Shown here: one piece after another, positions 1 to 20,797 of the stretch
Layout: every line of letters starts with the position of its first letter
Position numbering within the stretch: position 1 is the first letter of the stretch
DNA from: Nipponacmea schrenckii
Lineage: Eukaryota > Mollusca > Gastropoda > Lottiidae
Length of the DNA: 64,000 nt
Assembly (NCBI GenBank): GCA_030562195.1
Contig: CM060202.1
Location: 15,190,001 to 15,254,000, forward strand
Direction: 5' to 3'
The notes under the pieces: generated by a model
What the model was told of the DNA's origin: nothing
Seen by the model: the letters and a program-made list of their open reading frames with translations, nothing else
The model's database searches: none
Position numbers and translations under genes: made by a program

Positions 1-60
1 ATTTTCTTTTGTGTTGCTGACATGACAATAAGAAGTGAACCCTGGGTTGTCTGCAGTCTC

Positions 61-600
61 AATGAACATACAATACAGGTGTAGAGGTCTGTACCCTATA
101 CTGATTTCAGCTCACCCCATTAACAATACAGGTATAGAGGTCTGTACCTATACTGATTTAGTTCACCCCATTAACAATACAGATGTAGAGGTCTGTACCC
201 TATACTGATTTAGTTCACCCCATTAACAATACAGATGTAGAGGTCTGTACCCTATACTGATTTCAGCTCACCCCATTAACACTACAGGTGTAGAAATGTC
301 TCTACCCTATACTGATTCAGTTCACCCCATTAACAATACAGATGTAGAGGTCTGTACCCTGTACTGATTTAGTTCACCCCATTAACAATACAGATGTAGA
401 GGTCTGTACCCTATACTGATTTCAGCTCACCCCATTAACACTACAGGTGTAGAAATGTTCACCCTATACTGATTCAGTTCACCCCATTAACAATACAGAT
501 GTAGAGGTCTGTACCCTGTACTGATTTAGTTCACCCCATTAACAATACAGTGTAGAAATGTCTCTACCCTATACTGATTTCGGCTCACCCTCAATCTATG
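61..600. repeat. Minisatellite, about 52-53 bp unit, ~10 copies
   Basis: Head-to-tail copies of a unit that reads CAATACAG, then GTAGAGGTCTGTACCC, then TATACTGATTTAG and TTCACCCCATTAA. The spacing between successive copies is 51-53 bp. Copies differ by scattered substitutions and by small deletions (for example GTAGAAATGTCT replacing GTAGAGGTCTGT), so the array is not freshly homogenised. No reading frame runs through it. Confidence 0.9.
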
Positions 601-627
601 AAATACACCCTTTTAGTTTAAATTTCT

Positions 628-2243
628 AGAAGATAGTTTGCCAGGCAAGGTAATATACGCCCACTGGCAGCATTGATTTTGTATAAAAGATAGCTTGCCA
701 GGCAAGGTAATATACGCCCACTGGCAGCATTGATTTTGAATAAAAAATAAAATATACATAAACTTCGTTTCTAGGTTGATAAATGAACAATATTACTAAG
801 TTTCCTTAAAATCAGTCAAGAATTAATAATAACAAGGCAATAACTCATTATAGATTTTCAGTATTTTGGATTTTAAAAGGATTCACTCTTGGGTGATAAC
901 AAACAATTTCAACAAAATTCATCAAAATCCATACATGTTTTAAAGAACAAGGGCAATAATTCATATTAAATATTTTGTGATATTTCTCTTCAATAGGGTT
1001 CATCCTAGAATGATAATTAAATTTCTGCAAGTTCTGTCAAAATCTGTAAAGCATTGTGCCTTCTAAAGTGTTTACGAGCTAAAATTTTGATGGTTTTTTC
1101 AAAAACAGAGCAATAATTGATATCAAATATTTTTAGAAATTCTCTGATTTTCAATAGGGTTCATCCTTAGGTGATTCCACATACTCATGCCAAAGTCCGT
1201 TAAAAACAGTCAAGAAATGTGACTTGCAGAGTGTTTATGAGCCATAAATAACAAGGGCAATCAAATATTATGTGATATTTCTTGTTTTCAATAGGGTTCA
1301 TCCTTGAGTGATAAATAACAATTTCAGCGAATTTTGTCAAATCTGTAAATCATTGTGCCGCCTAGAGGGTTTACAAGCTAAAGAATTTGACGCGTTTTCA
1401 AAAACAAGTGCAATAAAACTAAATATTTTTCGTTATTCAATAGGGTTTATCCTTAGGTGATTACAAATACTCATGCCAAGTTACGTCAAAATCGTAAACA
1501 ATTTCAGAAAGTTTTGTTCAATTGGTCAAGAAATGTGCTTTGTAGAGTGTTTAGAAGCCAAAAATTTAACGCATTTTCAAAAACAAGGGCAATAACTGAA
1601 AAAAAAATAATTTTCAATTTAAGTGAATTTCAATAGTGTTCATCCTTAGGTGATAACAAATCCTCAAGCCAAGTTTTGTCAAAATCGGTCAATAAAGGTG
1701 CCTTGTGGAGTGTTTACACGCCAAAATTTGAACGCCTTTTCAAAAACAAGGGCATAATTGATATTAAAATGTATTTCATGAAACTGGTTTTCAATAGGCT
1801 TCATTCTTGGGTGATAACAAATACTCAAGCCAAGTTTCATCAAAATCCATTTAGAATTATTCTTTCAAGAGTGTTTACAAGCTAAAATTGAACGTGTTTT
1901 CAAGAACAAGGGCAATAACTCATTCTAAATATTTTTCGATTTCACTTATTTTCAATAGGTTTTAATCCTTGAGTTATAACATACTCTCACACTAATTTCA
2001 TCAAAATCATTCAAGAATTGCACATTGTAGAGTGTTTAAGAGCCACAAGGGCAAGACCTCATACTAAATTTTTTTTCCGATCTTGCTGATTTTCAATAGG
2101 GTTCATCCTTGTGTGATCATAAACACTCATATCAAGTTTCATCTAAATCCGTCAAGAATTGCACCTTCTAGAGTGTTTACAAGCAATTGTGAACCGACGG
2201 ACGACAATATACTCTCCCCCATTTCATGTGGACGTATAAAAAT
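628..2243 (-). repeat. ATACGCCCAC-family interspersed repeat, copy 1
   Basis: In minus orientation this copy begins with ATACGTCCACATG at about 2236 and ends with CAGTGGGCGTAT followed by the family's GGCAAGCTATC tail near 628-735. The terminal part (about 58 bp) is itself duplicated, at about 630-687 and 688-735. The interior is built from about nine degenerate units of roughly 170 bp, each with GGTTCATCCTT, a GAGTGTTTA block and a CAAGGGCAATAA block. The same units occur in the copy at 42.6-46.7 kb. No open frame of useful length is present, so this looks non-autonomous. Confidence 0.75.
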
Positions 2244-2264
2244 GGTTGTGAAGTGAGCTTGTGT

Positions 2265-2393
2265 GTGTTACTTCCATGCAAGAACCCTTTATCAGAAGTT
2301 CATGAGGGAGACAAGGTATTAGCTTGACATATGCGAGATTGAACCCTGGTTTGCCAGAAAATATCTAACTTTCTGAGCTACCATGGCTCCCCA
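2265..2393 (-). mobile_element. tRNA-derived SINE-like sequence
   Basis: Read on the minus strand, the sequence starts GGGGAGCCATGGTAGCTCAG. It contains a good RNA polymerase III A box (TGGTAGCTCAG, plus-strand 2373-2383) and a B box (GGTTCAATCTC, 2335-2345), with spacing normal for a tRNA. I did not find a complete acceptor stem, so a functional tRNA gene is unlikely and a tRNA-headed SINE is the better reading. Confidence 0.55.
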
Positions 2394-2399
2394 ATAAAG

Positions 2400-5300
2400 G
2401 ACAATAGGGCAAACCATTTCATGTAAGATAAAAACACAGCAATGAAGATACTGTACATTTTAATGTTTTTACAAGCATTCAATGGTCAACTTTTAAATAA
2501 TCAATAACTGATTAAATCTAGTTTATTCACAAAAGAATAATATTATTATTATGTTCCTAAATTGAAGTTTGTAATCGACCACTTTCATACAAAAAAAAAA
2601 ACTTTGTTATAATGAAACTTAACAGAGCCAACAGCTAAAAATTCCTACATAAAAATAAATAAGTCAATCTTGGACAAGAAAAGTTGGAACCTATTTACAA
2701 ACCTTTCTGACTACAATATAAAACACAAAAAAACAAATTTGTTTAAAAAATATAAATGAATGCTCAACACAAAGAGGGGACAAGTTAGAAGAGGGAAGGG
2801 AGGTGTGAACTTATACCTTGTTGTTTGCATTCAATCAAAAACTTCACAGTGCTAGCTTCAAATTTTTCTCAAAATCTCTCAGTTCCTGAAAATTGGCAGT
2901 TTACAAGCAAACTAAAAATTAACTACCTGAACTAGGAAAGATTTTGAGAAAAATGTGTTTATTAATTACATAATGAAAACTTAGTGAATAGACACAATGC
3001 TGTTAAAAATTTCTAGTATACAGATAAGTACTGCTTAAAAACCATTTACACAACAACCATCTTTCAAAATATATATTACAGTCTGTTAGTGACATTTTCA
3101 AACTATTTCAAACTTCACAGTCTAGCTGGGCTTTTTTGGTGCTTTCAATTCAGGTAATTTTTGACATCACTGTACCCTCAATATCTGGACCACTCCAAAT
3201 GACACAATTATCTTAACAAATTCCTCAGTTAGTTCTAGAAACAGTTAAATTGCCACTGTGACACTAATTGAAAACATCACTAACAAACTATAGCAAATAG
3301 GGATGAACAAATACAAACTTATATTACAAATCTCAATTGCGCAGGTTGAAAATTTCCTCGGCACAAAGTGTTAAGAAATGACAAATAAATAATATTATAC
3401 TTTAAATAGCAAATTAAGTTCATAACCATTAATAGATTAATTGAACTAAAAGGCAAATTAACTTTCACTTTTTTCACTCTCTACAAAGTCAGAAAGAAAT
3501 TTATAGCCACAAATTTCATAACAAAATGCAAATCAAAAATGTACAGAAATTATTTTAACTAAAGAACAGAATACAACGTAATATTAATATTTAACTCAAA
3601 TTGTTTTGTACATTGCTTGGTTAAAAATGTAGTTAGTTACTATCTGACAATGCATCTATACAATTCGGATTGTGCACCTTTTACAGGGTTTGAAAAGGGA
3701 CAAGCTGTACATGTTCACAATATAGATGACAATCATTATATACATTATGTAAATGTAGAACATACATTTATTGATGGTTTTTACGTTTATTTACTGACTA
3801 GCTATTGGAACACATCACTATACGGGACCTAGGGTTGTTAACTAATCTGGTTTTGTACTTCACGACAAATATTGATAATGACGGTGTAATATTGATGCCC
3901 AGATACAATGTGCGGTGTGATACAGAGGAAATAAGCCAATACAAGAGGTCAGACAACAAACCTTGTATTCTTCTATTATCATATAACACACTTTACTGTT
4001 AAACTAAACACAATTGATCATAATATATTCATACAGTACTTTGGTTCTTAAAAGTTGTCAACCAATTTTTACTGTTACCCTTATTAAAGATGTGACATAA
4101 CTTTGCAGCAGTACGAACAAGACAATGAAATAAAGCATTAAGGCAAGACTTAATATGAGTACCTAATATAATATACTAAAAACATGTGGGAACCTAAATT
4201 AATTTATAAAAATCCTACCCGCTCAATTTCCAAAAAATAAAATGCCAAAAAAATATGATCCTAGCTCAGGATAGTTCACAGAAGCCAAACAAGATGGATT
4301 CAAGAAGAAAAAGAGCACAACTTTCAGTTTTCTTAGAGTCCAGCTTTGATGTCAAATTCTGCTTGATTTTCACAATTTTCAACCAAAGCCAACAGAGGTG
4401 AAAATAACTCACTTTTCATTTAAAGCTTGTGACACCTTATAAATATTTTTTTTTTTTTGGGATATTAACTTCATTATGTTGATATCAGTAACAATTTTCT
4501 AATTTTTCAAAACTATTTGAAGTTTGAAAAAAAAGTTTATCAATTCTAAAACAAATCAATCATTTATACAAGCTTATATTATGACTTGTGGGCAATTTCT
4601 TTATAATGAATCCATAATTAACTCCTAAAACATCATATACTGGGACCCTTGACACTGGCAATCACCTTTTTGCACAATCCAGGTGTCATTTGAAGGTAGC
4701 ACTCTAATAGTGAGTTCTGAATAAGTTTCGCCTGTTCCAATTCTAGTTTCGATCAAACTTACAGAACCAGATAACATACTTAATTTTGTACTTCTATTCC
4801 TTTCTCAACAATTTTGAATCTACACTTACTTATTTTTGGCTTTTGGCACAGGAGGAACCCACTCTGAAACCTGTTACAAATTGTTTTATTAAACTATTGT
4901 TGATTAAACGAATACTGAGCATACAGAACTCACGAATAAAGTGCCTCCTTTGTTTAAAGGGTTAAAACAGATTGCTAAAAAGTTTACTATCAGGACCCAA
5001 TTTAACAGTTTTAGTTTCACAAAGAACTAAATGTCCTCATTTGCTCATAAATAATCCTAAAATCACAAGAACTCCAGATATATGCCAATACTAATATGAA
5101 TGTCATCTTTGGCTATTTCAAGAAAATAGGGTAGAATAATTACAATTTAGGTTGCAAATCTCAAATTCTTAAAAAAATTTCAATATGTTTAACTATTGTT
5201 TAAAAAATAACATCATATTAATATGATGCATTCAAATGCAGTTAAAAATGATATTAACAGCAAACAATAAACAAATGAGTCCATCACACATAAACACACA

Positions 5301-5407
5301 CAAACAAGCTCACACTCTCACACAAACTCTTTTGCTATTGCAATTTGAAACATTCTGTTCAATAAATGATATATTATATGATGTACAAATCTACATATCT
5401 ACTATCT
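2400..5407 (-). other. Presumed GSK3 3' UTR and downstream DNA
   Basis: About 3 kb of AT-rich sequence after the GSK3 stop codon, with no convincing exon on either strand. It lacks the interspersed repeats seen elsewhere, and long 3' UTRs are common for GSK3, so part of it is probably transcribed as 3' UTR. The polyadenylation site could not be fixed. A short CA-rich tract lies at about 5285-5330. Confidence 0.4.
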
Positions 5408-13683
<8,276 letters not shown>

Positions 13684-15048
13684 TATAATGTTGAGTCTTT
13701 AAAACAGTTGATTTGTCCACAAAAAGGTTAAAATCTCAGATCTGTTACATTTCAGAGACTGAATCTATTCGTCTCTGATCACTTTGGATTTAACAAGAAT
13801 GTGGCTCACTCACCACGCCAGTTAGGCCATGGATTGAAAGATAGATGCAAGAGCCTTTCCTTTAATACACTCCACTTCAAATATTTCGATTAAAAGTCTG
13901 GAAATTAAAAGAATGACAGTCAAGTAGTTACGACAATGTTTTCTCCTAATATTCGTTTCTAATGGCCGATCGCTTGTCGTATGATAAGAACTCACGGAAA
14001 ATTTATCGGGAGGTTCCGTTGACCAATGAAATCGTCAGAATAATCATTTTGTTCATTTCCGTATATTTCCGTATTGGACCGAAAGGGCGAACTCAATGCG
14101 AACTGCACTAAAAGTGAAACGTCATAAATAAATGTGCACTTAGGTTGATGACGTTTATGAGTAATCGGTCGATTTGTCAGACCTTTCACATGGTGTTCCA
14201 CATTACCCTTAGATCTACACATCAAAGAACATGTTTATTATGTACAATATCATAAACTTTCAAACTGGGTTTATTTTTTGAAACACCCTTTTAGTGAGAT
14301 GTCCTCAATCTGACTTGAAATTGCCCTTTCTCCACTATTTGATTTGTTTCTGAGTCTTTCACTGACTACATTTAATTTTAAGAAAAAAATGGCTTAGCCT
14401 ATTTCTGACAGACCTGAACTGAAGAGAGGAAGAGTAAAGGTGCCTTTTTGTGTTTGTCATATTTTCTGATGCCTGAAAAAAATTGCAGAACTTACATTTA
14501 AAAAAGACATTAGGCTACTGGTACAATCTTAAGAGAATTTTCCATTGATATAAGTTAGGCCTACTAAGTAGACATTAATTTGAGACTGGGTACAGGTTGT
14601 GGTAGCAGAACTTGCAAGGGGAAAAGGGTGTCTATTGGGTACAGGTGCAACCAAATAGATCTAGAATACTTGCAGGTGGAAAAGACAATATAATTAAACA
14701 TGGCCCATATCTAGTTAGGGGTCTGTAGTCAAGAAAGTTCTAATAAATAAATCATATAATTACTTTTTATTTAATATAAGATGTCCAAAATGTGACAATG
14801 AAAGCCTGAAAGTGACTATCATAGAGCATTATTGTTCAACATTGTGTAATTAAGCTCAGCATTTAAAGCAAATATAAAAAAAATAGTAAAATTTTGGTCT
14901 ATAATGCAGCCTAGGTATAGAAGTTTATTTCATTATTTGAACCTAATGCAAAAGTAGTTTTAATTGGCCAGATAATGAATAGAAATGATGTCACTTATTG
15001 CAACTATTTAAGCCAAATTTTACAACAGTTTTTTTATTTATTTTTCAG
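13684..15048. promoter_or_regulatory. Divergent GSK3 / SNAPC2 upstream region
   Basis: The region separates the GSK3 start codon (minus) from the first recognisable SNAPC2 exon (plus). It must contain the GSK3 5' UTR and promoter and the SNAPC2 promoter with its first exon. The stretch around 13900-14220 is less AT-rich and has several CG dinucleotides, as expected of a housekeeping promoter. One ATG at 13962 (MADRLSYDK...) could start SNAPC2, but the donor after it would be weak, so I leave it unassigned. Nothing else stands out in 14230-14990. Confidence 0.45.
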
Positions 15049-18000
15049 AGACCAACCAGACTTCAGAATATTTTAAAACCTGGAAGCAACTTTAGAATAC
15101 TGGTGGTGATAAATTTTTACAACAATAAGATGTCAATCCCAATAGAATGGAAACTTAAAGACTTAAAGAAACTTAAAGTTATATTAGAAAAGTAAGTTTG
15201 GGAAGAAATAGAAAGAGGCTGATATATTTCATTGCGGTAAGCTTGCCAACCTACCACAGTTACTTTTATCAGTTTACAGATTCGTTTTAATATACCGGTA
15301 CTATCTCTTAAGATGGAAAAAAATTGAAATTTGTTAACTTTTAAACTTAAACTATTTTAATATTTTAGTACACCTGTAGATGATATAGATGCTATTCACC
15401 AACAAATTCCTATCAAAACAAAGGAACAGGTATGTAAAGAGATCCCTTCTAAATACTTGCTCAAAATCAATAATCTTGAGCTATTGTCAGAATTAAAAAC
15501 CAACGTTCGGTTAACTTCAATTTAAGGATGTTATAAACATTCTCATACAGAGTTGTTCTTTCATCTCAAACTTGTAACTCCCATTCAGCTGATAATGCTA
15601 CAGACAACTTTATTTTTTCATTTTTTCCAGATAGAGGATTTAATTGCAAAGTTACGTAATGCAGCCCCAAGAAGTAAGTATCAAATCAGTGTCTATAACA
15701 TAATGGATAGAAGTGCAGATATACATCATTGTATATTTTGAAAAAGTAATCAGAACTGAACTTTATGTTGAACATTTTTAACTGATTTGTAGTATAGGGA
15801 GCATATATTCCTCAAAGACAGACTAATAGTTCCACTTTCAATCAAGGTAAGAGTAGTCTTGTGTTCAGGCTGAGTAGTCTCTATTCAAAACATTCATAAC
15901 CTGAATCATTGAAATCATTGGCACTGTAACTTTGAATAAAACAGAGGTAACCCCCTATGAGATTTGAAAATGCTATATCTTTGGTTTTCAAGTGATTGTG
16001 TTTTATTTTACTCAGCGCATGACAATCAATCCTATATCAATTAATGTGTTATAACAAGAAACTTGCTGTTCCAGTTTGTCTTTGTTATATCTTATCTTTT
16101 GAATTAAAACATTATTTCATTTGCAGATAAAAGAATAGATACAGAGGCACCAATAGAGGTAGGTCAATTTGACCTATTCTTAGACCAGTGCTTTTAATTC
16201 TTAGATAAACACTTTTTATGATATTTCAATAATTACTAAGTTTTATGCATATATTAAATTTTCCAGTTTTTTTGGATTATAGAGGGATTCTGTAGTACAT
16301 TTATTGCATAATCCATTGATGAATGTAGGCCTAGGAAGATAGGAAGAACCTATAAGCCACAGACATAAAAATCATTTGTAAACTTTCTAAATGTAGAGTT
16401 TCAAAAATATTTTTTTCAGAGTTGGCTTACATTAGCAGCACAATTGGTATTTCGAGATGGTGTTGATCATTCAGAAAATCTGTCAAGGGTATTTATTGGT
16501 ATTTTATTCTATGATTCTATGATACCTTGCTGAACTAGCTTCAGCTCTTGAGATAAGAAACTAAAATGTAGTAATTTTGGCAGTATGTGATTTGTTAACA
16601 TTTGAAAATTTTTACATGAAAAATTAAATAATTTGTAATCAGGAACTGAGGGTTCAGTTTGGAATTAAACTAGCTCCCTAGCTTCATATTCAACCCTAAC
16701 ATTTACTGTATTTTAACCAGCTCCTCAGCTTTTAACATTCTATTTTTATAATGTGTGCCTTGTTAAGGAGTTAGGACGAAAGATCATTGTATAAATGTAT
16801 GTTAAATGTTCCTAGCTCCATATTCAACGCTAACATTTAATGTATTTTAACCAGCTCCTCATGCTTTTAACATTCTATTTTTATAATGTGTGCCTTGTTA
16901 AGGAGTTAGGACAAAGGATCATTGTATAAATGTATGTTAAATGTTCTTCTAGTCATTTTAAGCAGTTGATTGAACTAAAATAAGTTAAAATAGGTTTATA
17001 AACCCAATATAAATTTCATATTTCTAGGCTTTATCTTTAATTAGTGAACACGAAGAGTTTAATACTAATAATGAAGAATTTAAACCAGATTATAAACTTG
17101 TCTATAAATACTTGGCAGCCATTTTACAAGGTTCTGACAGTCCACCAGCTTTACCCTCTGTAGGTAAGTATTTTACAAGGTTCTAACAGTCCACCAGCTT
17201 TACCCTCTGTAGGTAAGTATTTTACAAGGTTCTGACAGTCCACCAGCTTTACCCTCTGTAGGTAAGTATTTTACAAGATCTGACAGTCCACCAGCTTTAC
17301 CCTCTGTAGGTTAGTATTTTACAAGATTCTTACAGTCCACTAGCTTTACCCTCTGTAGGTAAGTATTTTACAAGATTCTGACAGTCGACTAGCTTTACCC
17401 TCTGTAGGTAAGTATTTTACAAGGTTCTGACAGTCCACCAGCTTCGCCCTTTATAGGTAAGTATTTTACAAGGTTCTGACAGTCCACCAGCTTTACCCTC
17501 TGTAGGTAAGTATTTTACAAGATTCTGACAGTCCACCAGCTTTACCCTCTGTAGGTAAGTATTTTACAAGATTCTGACAGTCCACCAGCTTTACCCTCTG
17601 TAGGTAAGTATTTTACAAGATTCTGACAGTCCACCAGCTTTACCTTTGTAGGTAAGTTTTTTATAAGGTTCTGACAGTCCACCAGCTTTACCCTCTGTAG
17701 GTTAGTATTTTACAAGATTCTGACAGTCCACTAGCTTTACCCTCTGCAGGTAGGTATTTTACAAGATTCTGACAGTCCACCAGCTTTACCCTCTGTAGGT
17801 AAGTATTTTACAAGATTCTGACAGTCCACCAGCTTTACCCTCTGTAGGTAAGTATTTTACAAGATTCTGACAGTCCACCAGCTTTACTCTCTGTAGGTAG
17901 GTATTTTACAAGGTTCTGACAGTCCACCAGCTTTACCCTCTGTAGGTAAGTATTTTACAAGGTTCTGACAGTCCACCAGCTTCGCCCTTTATAGGTAAGT

Positions 18001-20797
18001 ATTTTACAAGGTTCTGACAGTCCACCAGCTTTACCCTCTGTAGGTAGGTATTTTACAAGGTTCTGACAGTCCACCAGTTTTAACCTCTATAGGTTAATAT
18101 TTTACAAGGTTCTGACCATCTACCAGTTTTACCCTCTGTAGGTAGATATTTTACAAGGTTCTGACCATCTACCAGTTTTACCCTCTGTAGGTAGATATTG
18201 TACAAGGTTCTGACAGTCCACCAATTTTACTCTCTATAGATGAATATTATTATTTCAGAGTGTGCAATAGTGTTAGATTTAATGCATAGTTTAGCCGATG
18301 TGTTAAAAACGAAGTCAACTAATGTCCAACAAAGAATAATGCAATGGAAACATAAATTATTAACTTGTAAAACAGATATAAATCTCAAACCTGTTTTAAC
18401 TGAATTACATAAAAAAGCTTTAAACAATGGTAGGTAATTAATATTATTATAGTTAAGGGTTGGGCAGACAACGGGGTAAACCAACAGATGATATCCATGG
18501 GTCCAGGAATGGAACCATTTTTCCTTTCCAAAAATTCGATTTGTCAATTAAATGAAATCTTAATAGCTTATTTACAAGGAATGCTATAAATTTGGTTTGT
18601 CTAGTCAAATTCATTGCCCAGATCCAAATGATTCACTTTTTGTTCTAGATTTTTCAGATCTATTGAATCCTAACAACAAAACTCCCTGTGCTGGACAGAA
18701 AAGGAAAAGAGAAGAGGCTACATGTTCATCCAGTACACAGGCTAATCTAGATGAAGATGATGGAACTAAAGCTTTGGACAGTGAAAAACATGAACCTGAA
18801 GACAATTCTGTTTCTCCTGAACCAGAAGACATTCCTTTGAAGAAACCCAAATTCTTGACTCTTAATCCATTGTGCATTCCTGTTTCCTTACTAAAATTAA
18901 AGGACCTTAATAAACCTGAGAAGAAAAGGTGAGAATCATTGGACAGTTAATAAGCTTGTTATTTCTGACTTTATTAGTAAGTGAAAAATGAAAATTCTAT
19001 TAAAGAATTAAATGTGTTTGCTGCCAAGAATACATGTTTTGACTTCATCTTCTTAACCAGTAAGATCATAATAATCATCATATCACTTTTGTATTTACAT
19101 TCTCAAATAATATAGCGTTTAACAAGTGATTTCATCTGATTGGCTGAGATAGCTATGACTATGTGATTTCAACACAATCCTGCCATGCCATGTACTCACA
19201 ACAGGTATCAAATGCAGATAAATCAAGATTTCTCATACTTCTTGACTTTGTGATAGAGAATGGATATGTAGTACCACCTCTCCTGTGTGATTATTTTATT
19301 TAGAATTTAACATTGTAACACATCTGTTATGTTATTTATCTGTTATTTGAACCATTTTATTGTAAGAGATTTTGACAATCTGTACTTAATTTTGGTCTAC
19401 CATTTCAACATTATTTTAACCAGCTTAGAACCCATCATATGATGTTTGTAAATGAATGGATCACTCATTTTCTCTCTTTCAAAAGGACAGCATTGCCATT
19501 TTCAGGGGTTGATTTGGGTTTTAAATATATTGTAAAATCTTCGGAAGTACATAAACAAGTTAGTATTTGTTCTTAAATACCTTTGAACTTTACCTTTCTA
19601 TTGATATAGATGTATATCTCTACAGTGCGAATCTTGAAATATTTTCAAATATTGATTAATGTAGACAAATGGATTTAAAGGTGAAAACTATTTCTGATAT
19701 TATAAGTATTTTGGTCAAACAAATAGAATGTGTCCCTTTAAAATTAGATCTCTTTTAGTTTTCTTGGGGATATTAATGGTGAAATCTGTGGTCATGTATG
19801 CATGATAGTATTGAATTAATTTTTACACGCCCACATTATAATATTGTCGTCACCCCCGTCTGTCCAGATCCGTCCACAATTGCTTGTGAACGCGATAGAG
19901 ACAACAGTTTTTGTCGGATTTGAATGAAATTTGTTGTGATCATATATATTGATGAGATCTCGGACAAGTTCGAAATTGGCGATTTTTCGATGAATGGTTT
20001 TTGAGTTATTGCACTTGACTTAGTCAAAATCCGTCAAAATTGGCTTATGAACGCGATAGAGATCACAATTTTAATTGGATTTGAATGAAATTTTGTGTCA
20101 TCATTTATATTAATGAGATCTTAAACAAGTTTGATAGTGACGATTTTTTGGTGACCTTTTTTTTAGTTATTGCCCTTGACTTAGTCAAACGGCGTCAAAA
20201 CAACAGTTTTCATCTGATTTGAATGAAATTTGGTGTGATCATTGAAGTTGATGAGATCTTGGTCAAGTACGAAATTGACGATTTTTTGATAAACTGTTTT
20301 GAGTTTTTAGTCTTGACTTAGTCAAAACACTGTGAAATTGGCTTGTGATTGCGATAGAAAATACAGTTTTCATGAAAATTAGCTAGTAAATACATTAGAG
20401 ACTACGTTTCATTTGATTTGAATCAAATTTGGTGTGAGCATTTATATTGATGAAAACTTGAATTAGACCTAAATAATGTTTCTGCCTGTGGTAAAACAGA
20501 AAATATATTTTAATGTGGGCGTATCTTGCTAGGCAACCACTTGTTTATGTCTTGGATATGAAGTGTCAGTAGCTTGTAGAGTAAAACTAATCACGTTTAA
20601 AAATTATTTGTATGTTAAAGGTCTTGAAAATAACAAATTATATTTTGTCTTAATCTTGTTATACCAATATTAAATTCCCTTTTCAAAATAAATATTTTAT
20701 TCTCCTTTTACTATAGTTTATGCCGAGTTTTACTTTTGACACATTGTTAATTACAAGAGACATTATATGTCAGGACTTGTCAATACCTCATCCATAA
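15049..20797 (+). CDS. SNAPC2: snRNA-activating protein complex subunit 2 (SNAPC2)
   Basis: Subunit of SNAPc, which binds the proximal sequence element of snRNA genes and supports Pol II and Pol III transcription in the nucleus. Exons with matching phases: 15049-15191, 15369-15429, 15631-15673, 16127-16158, 16420-16488, 17028-17163, 18259-18429, 18649-18928, 19486-19558 and 20717-20797. They give 362 aa after an unresolved 5' exon. Recognition rests on blocks shared with human SNAPC2: RPTRL near the N-terminus, APIESWLTLAAQL (human APIEVWTDLAEKI), YKLVYKYLAAIL (human FEKIYKYLSSV), CAIVLDLMHSL (human SAVVLDLLMSL) and LNPLCIPVSLL (human LNPFLVPLELL). Human SNAPC2 ends just after that last block, and a stop lies directly at the 18928 donor (KKR then TGA at 18930-18932). 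The protein may therefore end at 18932, with the last two exons an alternative extension. The exon ending at 17163 is followed by a 49-bp repeat array copied from its own end. Confidence 0.82.
16677..16950. repeat. Tandem duplication, ~134 bp, two copies
   Basis: Two adjacent copies starting CCTAGCTTCATATTCAA (16677) and CCTAGCTCCATATTCAA (16811) in a SNAPC2 intron. They share the block AACATTCTATTTTTATAATG and the following TTAAGGAGTTAGGAC. Confidence 0.85.
17121..18240 (+). repeat. 49-bp minisatellite made of an exon end plus its splice donor
   Basis: About 23 head-to-tail copies, spaced 48-50 bp. The first copy (17121-17163) is the last 43 coding bases of a SNAPC2 exon together with its donor. 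Each later copy repeats ATTTTACAAGGTTCTGACAG, then TCCACCAGCTTTACCCTCTG, TAG and usually GTAAGT. The last copies (after about 18050) are the most diverged. The array ends just before the acceptor of the next exon at 18259. The copies are intronic if only the first donor is used, because readthrough meets an in-frame stop in the second unit. Confidence 0.95.
19821..20540 (+). repeat. ATACGCCCAC-family repeat, copy 2
   Basis: The copy begins ACACGCCCACATTATAATATT and ends AATGTGGGCGTATCTTGC, so its termini are inverted relative to each other. It lies in the last intron of the longer SNAPC2 model. The interior has several degenerate units with ACTTAGTCAAA and GTTATTGC blocks. Its CAGAAAATATATTTTAATG 3' part serves as the empty-site reference for the Penelope insertion at 58.3 kb. 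Confidence 0.7.

Noticed and set aside
18227..18547. Minus-strand 106-codon frame
   Set aside because: Antisense to a SNAPC2 exon.
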